Of a DNA stretch of 64,000 nt, positions 60,606 through 64,000 are shown one piece after another. This DNA is from Saccharothrix algeriensis (lineage in GTDB: Bacteria; Actinomycetota; Actinomycetes; Mycobacteriales; Pseudonocardiaceae). The translations under genes were made by a program, and so were the position numbers. Below the pieces are notes generated by a model. The model was given only the letters and a program-made list of their open reading frames with translations, searched no databases and had not been told where the DNA came from. The stretch is from NCBI RefSeq assembly GCF_016907655.1, contig NZ_JAFBCL010000001.1:124001-188000 (forward strand). The letters are read 5' to 3'. Each line of letters begins with the position of its first letter. The first letter of the stretch is position 1.

Positions 60606-62114
60606 CTACTTCTTGCGGTGCCACCAGACCTTGCCGGGCCCGTACAGGACGACGTTGTCGTCATCCTGGACGACCAGGCGGTCCGCCGTCGTGTTGGCGG
60701 TGTTGGTGGACCAGCGGGCCACACCGGCGGCCGAGTACAGCACGAAGTTGCCGTTGGGCTCCAGCACCGCGCGGGTCACGTCCGAACCCCACGTGCCGGT
60801 GCTCCACAGCGGGCGGCCCTCGGCCTTGACGTAGAGCACGAGGTTGCCGTCGGGCTGCAGCACCAGGAAGTACTTGCCGTTCAGCGAGGTCCGCGACTGA
60901 CCGACGGTCAGCTCCTCACCGCGGATCAGGCGGTCCGGACCGGCCTCGACCGGCAGCGAGGCGTGCAGCAGCAGGTTCGGCGAACCGGTGCCCGGATCCG
61001 CGATGCGGTCCCGGGTGCTGAGGTGGACCAGCGTGTCGCGGAGCGCGGCCGGGGTCGCGGTCGGCCTGGCGACGAGGTTCTGCGCCACGACGCCCGCGAC
61101 GTGCGGGGCGGCCATCGAGGTGCCGGAGATCGTCTCGAACGAGTCGTCCGCGTCCATCCACGCCGAGGTGATGTCCTCGCCCGGCGCGAACAGGTCGGTG
61201 CAGGCGCCGAAGTTGGAGAACCACGCCTTCTGGTCGTCCCTGTTCGTGGCGCCGACCGTGATCGCCTCGGGCAGGCGGGCCGGGGACTGCTGGCACGCGT
61301 CGCCCTCGGAGTTGCCCGCCGCCGCCACGACGGTGACGCCGGCGTCGATCGTCCGCTTCACGGCCGAGTCGAACAGGTCGTTGGGCGGCGAGCCGAGGCT
61401 GAGGTTCGCCACGGCCGGCTTGGCCTGGTTGGCGACCACCCAGTCCAGCCCGGCAACCGCGTTGGCGACCGTGCCGCGGCCCTCGCAGTCCAGCACCTTC
61501 ACGCCGTGCAGGCGGACGTCCTTCGCCACGCCGGCGGTGGCGCCGCCGATCGTGCCCGCCACGTGCGTGCCGTGGCCGTTGCAGTCGGTGTTGTTCGTGT
61601 CGATGGCGTTGTAGTCGAAGCTCGCCCGACCGCCGAACTCGCCGTGCGAGGCCCGGATGCCCGTGTCGATCACGTAGACGTGCACACCGGTGCCCGTGTT
61701 CGGGTAGGTGTAGGAGTTGTTCAACGGCCGGTCGCGCTGGTCGACCCGGTCGAGGCCCCACGACGGCGGGTTGGGCTGCACGCCCGAGGCCCGGACCACC
61801 TGGTCCTGGACCACCGACGCCACCGCCGGGTCCCCGGCCAGCCGCTTGGCCTGCTCCTCGGTCATGGTGGCCGCGAACCCGTCGACCACGGCCTGGTACC
61901 GGTGGGTGACCTTGACGCCCGCCTTGTCCGCGAGCGCGTTGACCTGGTTGCGATCCTTCAACACCACGATGTAACTACCCGCGACAGCGTCAACGCTGTT
62001 CGCGCCCACAATGCCCCCCTGCGCGGACGCCGGTGCGGCACTGAGCCCCACGGCGACCACCGCAGCCGCTCCAACACCGGCGAACCGTCTCCAGGACGCG
62101 CCGAACTCTCCCAT
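60606..62114 (-). CDS. Secreted subtilisin-like S8 protease with bulb-type lectin domain
   Basis: The 502-residue preproprotein has a signal peptide (FAGVGAAAVVAVGLSAAPAS, cleavage near AQG), an I9 inhibitor-type propeptide (SYIVVLKDRNQVNALADKAG to about 107), and a subtilisin domain. The triad is D150 (YVIDTGI), H181 (NGHGTHVAGT) and S333 (ISGTSMAAPHVAG), with oxyanion N268. The C-terminal domain (about 385-502) has three QxDxNxVxY-type repeats (LQPDGNLVLYV, LEPNGNFVLYS, VQDDDNVVLYG) of the bulb-type mannose-binding lectin fold. This would let the protease bind glycan. GAGGGAGACC precedes the ATG. It is secreted and self-processed by family precedent. Confidence 0.93.
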   Translation of the reverse strand: MGEFGASWRRFAGVGAAAVVAVGLSAAPASAQGGIVGANSVDAVAGSYIVVLKDRNQVNALADKAGVKVTHRYQAVVDGFAATMTEEQAKRLAGDPAVASVVQDQVVRASGVQPNPPSWGLDRVDQRDRPLNNSYTYPNTGTGVHVYVIDTGIRASHGEFGGRASFDYNAIDTNNTDCNGHGTHVAGTIGGATAGVAKDVRLHGVKVLDCEGRGTVANAVAGLDWVVANQAKPAVANLSLGSPPNDLFDSAVKRTIDAGVTVVAAAGNSEGDACQQSPARLPEAITVGATNRDDQKAWFSNFGACTDLFAPGEDITSAWMDADDSFETISGTSMAAPHVAGVVAQNLVARPTATPAALRDTLVHLSTRDRIADPGTGSPNLLLHASLPVEAGPDRLIRGEELTVGQSRTSLNGKYFLVLQPDGNLVLYVKAEGRPLWSTGTWGSDVTRAVLEPNGNFVLYSAAGVARWSTNTANTTADRLVVQDDDNVVLYGPGKVWWHRKK

Positions 62115-62172
62115 GCCTGGGTCTCCCTCATGCGGGTAATCGACTACAAGAGGTCCGCGCGAACCGTTGTGC

Positions 62173-62178
62173 AGCCTA
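62173..62178 (-). promoter_or_regulatory. Candidate -10 of the S8 protease gene
   Basis: TAGGCT on the minus strand lies about 60 bases upstream of the protease ATG, a common actinomycete -10 form. No clear -35 accompanies it. The gap 62115-62408 holds no gene. Confidence 0.35.
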
Positions 62179-62408
62179 GCGCCCGTTGCTCGCTGCGCAC
62201 TCGCGATTTGCGACAAAGCTGCGGCCAAATCGGTGCGGCCGAAGCACTTCCGCCGCGAATGGACGAACAACGGCGGTACCGCCGTGCTCCGCGATCTGCT
62301 AGCACCGCGCCGCACGACGGCGTGGGACCGCATCCTGCGGGCTCGTCCGCCCGTTCCGGGCCTTCGGCAAACCGCACCCCGGACCGGCGGGGCGCCCGCC
62401 GGGCGGGG

Positions 62409-63338
62409 TCAGGCGTCGGTCGGACCGGCGGGCGTCACCAGGCCCGTCTCGTAGGCGGCGATCACGGCCTGCACGCGGTCACGCAGGCCGAGCTTGCCCG
62501 GGATGCGGGCCACGTGGGTCTTCACCGTCGCCTCGGACAGGTGCAGCCGGCCCGCCGGCTCGGCGTTGCTCAGGCCGCGCGCCGGCAGGCGCAGGACCTC
62601 CAGCTCGCGCGGGGTCAGCGCGGCCAGGTCGCGGTGCACCGCGTCGTGGTCGCGGTGCGCGAAGCGCTCCACCAGCCGGCGGGTGATGGTCGGGGCCGGC
62701 AGCGCGTCGCCGGTGCGCACCAGGCGGACCGCGGCCACCAGGTGCTCGGGCGTCACGTCCTTGAGCAGGAACCCGCTCGCGCCCGCCGACAGCGCCGCGT
62801 ACACGTAGTGGTCCAGGTCGAACGTGGTCAGGATGACGACCCGGGGCTCGCCGGGCAGGATGCGGCGGGTGGCCTCCAGGCCGTCCAGCTCCGGCATCCG
62901 GACGTCCATCAGGACCACGTCGGGGCGGGTGCGGCGGACGGCGTCCACGGCCTCGACCCCGTTGGTGGCCTCGGCCACCACGTCGACGCCGTCGGCGGTG
63001 AGGATCATCCGGAAGCCCGTGCGCACCAGCAGCCGGTCGTCCGCGATCACCGCCAGCGGGTACCGGCGGCGCAGCGCCAGCGGCGCGGAGGCCAGCAGCG
63101 CTACCACCACCGCGGTGACCACCGGCGGCTCGGGCGGGTGCAGCAGGAGCTGCGGGGGCAGCAGGTCCCGGTCGACCGGTCGCGGCCGGTCCATGCGGTT
63201 GAGCGCGTACTCGACCGAGAGCACGCACAGCACCAGCGCCAGCACGGCGTCGAACAGCCGGTTGCGCGGGGTCGGGTCCGGCAGCGGGCCCGACGGGCGG
63301 GCGAGCACCGCGACCGCCCTGCGCACCTGTTCCGCCAT
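62409..63338 (-). pseudogene. Histidine-kinase N-terminus fused to a NarL-type response regulator; probable decayed fusion
   Basis: Residues 1-96 look like the N-terminus of a NarL-partner histidine kinase: MAEQVRRAVAVLARPSGP, a membrane helix AVLALVLCVLSV, a second helix VVTAVVVALLASAPLAL, then RRRYPLAVI. From residue 97 the frame becomes a response regulator without its own start: VIADDRLLVRTGFRMIL, phospho-acceptor D145 (LMDVRMPELDG), K193, and a C-terminal LuxR HTH. The kinase core is missing. Prolines sit inside HTH helices at 252 (RLPARG), 261 (NAEPAG) and 280 (ARIPGKL), where relatives usually have aliphatic residues. An in-frame deletion joining a kinase-regulator pair, followed by decay, explains this best; a working membrane-anchored regulator is less likely. 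Confidence 0.65.
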
Positions 63339-63717
63339 CGCACCCACGCCGCCCACCCTCCCCGACGCGCGGCCGGGGCGGATCGGCCCCGCGACCCACC
63401 GCCACGGCGCCGCCGGACTACTCCGCGAGGATGACCCGCGCCGCCCTCGTCCCGGCGCGGTAGCGGAAACGGCCCGGCCGGCCGACGTGGCCCGCGCTCC
63501 CGGCGTCCAGCGCGCCGGGCGTCCAGCGCGCCGGGCGCCGAACGGCTGCCGGACCGCCCGCACGTGCACCGCCACCGCGCCGCGCGCCGAGCAGCCGCCC
63601 GCGCCGCCGGACCGGGGGCTCCACTGTGGACGGAGGGCGATATTCGATCGCACCGCTGCGCCCCGCTGCGGCAGCATGGCCCGGCAAGCGCCGGCGACTG
63701 CCCTGGGAGGGGAACGG
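63339..63717. other. Divergent spacer with a 16-bp tandem duplication
   Basis: This 379-base gap lies between the kinase-regulator chimera and the ABC exporter. GCGTCCAGCGCGCCGG is present twice head to tail (63503-63518 and 63519-63534). GATATTCGATC near 63640 is A+T-richer and may be part of the exporter promoter. I see no gene. Confidence 0.45.
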
Positions 63718-64000
63718 ATGTCTGTGCCCGGGTCTTCCGGCACCGCGGACCGGGGTTCACCCGATCGCCGGAAGGCGGTGGCGCTGGCGCTGCGGTTCTA
63801 CGGCGGCGAGCTGCTGCGCCGGCGCGGGAACGCCGTGCCCGCGCTGCTGCTGCCCGCCCTCGGCAACACCTGCCTGGCCTACCTGGCGCCGCTCGCGGTC
63901 GCCGCCCTGGTCGACCGGCTCGCCGGCGGCGGGCGGGCCGACCTCGGCTCGCTGCTGCCGTACGCGCTCGGCTTCGGCGGGCTGATGCTGCTGGGCGAGC
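63718..64000 (+). CDS. ABC exporter transmembrane/ATPase protein, 5' part only
   Basis: The reading frame starts at ATG 63718 after GGGAGGGGA and runs off the window end after 94 codons. It has a polar start (MSVPGSSGTADRGSPDRRKA), then ALALRFYGGELLRRRGNAVP, a first membrane helix (ALLLPALGNTCLAYLAPLAV) with AALVDRLAGGG after it, and the beginning of a second helix (YALGFGGLMLLGE). This is the usual start of an ABC exporter half-transporter (type I membrane domain), with the ATPase domain expected beyond the edge. The substrate is unknown. Confidence 0.75.
   Translation, partial: MSVPGSSGTADRGSPDRRKAVALALRFYGGELLRRRGNAVPALLLPALGNTCLAYLAPLAVAALVDRLAGGGRADLGSLLPYALGFGGLMLLGE

Overview
The window is 64 kb of very GC-rich DNA (roughly three quarters G+C, judged by eye). 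It is packed with genes, many starting with GTG, and neighbouring genes often overlap by four bases (ATGA or GTGA). Gene content (DosR-like dormancy genes, a LAL-type LuxR regulator, an MbtH protein, a Pls-type synthetase, kdp genes with tiny membrane subunits, Tat-like and Sec-secreted enzymes) points to a filamentous actinomycete. Pseudonocardiales of the Saccharothrix/Actinosynnema/Lentzea kind is my guess, from general impression only. I see no rRNA, tRNA, prophage, insertion sequence or CRISPR array.

Layout. 0.3-3.3 kb: a redox island of an MTQ2/HemK2-type methyltransferase, a CDGSH iron-sulfur protein, a haem-oxygenase-like diiron protein and a GCS2-type carboxylate-amine ligase. 3.7-6.8 kb: two secreted proteins (one with CBM2, FN3 and beta-helix domains) and an AhpD-like enzyme. 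6.8-13.5 kb: a hypoxia/dormancy-type module in which a universal stress protein, phosphoketolase and acetate kinase operon diverges from an Acg-like nitroreductase, followed by a CorA-type transporter. 13.6-16.7 kb: an SAM methyltransferase, a small unknown protein and a FAD oxidoreductase fused to a Rieske domain. 16.9-21.9 kb: a coupled membrane protein, FAD amine oxidase and CaiB-like protein, divergent from a Gfo/Idh/MocA oxidoreductase. 22-22.3 kb: a repeat-rich spacer.

22.3-34.2 kb is the likely secondary-metabolite region: an HTH protein, an orphan MbtH protein, a large LAL regulator, a PLP decarboxylase, an LLM flavin oxidoreductase, and a Pls-family single-module membrane NRPS coupled to an M1 aminopeptidase. 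The adenylation pocket read by eye (D-A-E-S-I-G-T-V-V-K) resembles lysine or other diamino-acid pockets. The pair therefore looks like a poly(amino acid) synthetase with its own peptidase, preceded by a 10-codon leader peptide.

34.2-41 kb: dTDP-glucose dehydratase, a secreted NlpC/P60-like protein, an aromatic-acid MFS transporter, benzoylformate decarboxylase and a divergent LysR regulator whose operator overlaps both promoters. 41.2-44.5 kb: an unknown protein, a cyclase-family hydrolase and an ATC-hydrolase-like protein. 44.6-49 kb: kdpFABC without kdpDE, led by an extra 27-residue membrane peptide. 49.2-51.7 kb: a LysR regulator and a secreted S1 protease.

51.9-60.5 kb is a second candidate pathway. 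An IclR regulator diverges from an operon encoding a two-domain tryptophan-2,3-dioxygenase-like haem enzyme, a class III aminotransferase, an amidase and a class I/II aminotransferase. A MoaF-like protein and a short-chain dehydrogenase flank it, and a perfect 17-bp inverted repeat lies upstream of the operon. 60.6-64 kb: a secreted subtilisin-lectin protein, a histidine-kinase/response-regulator chimera that looks like a decaying fusion, and the start of an ABC exporter cut by the window edge.
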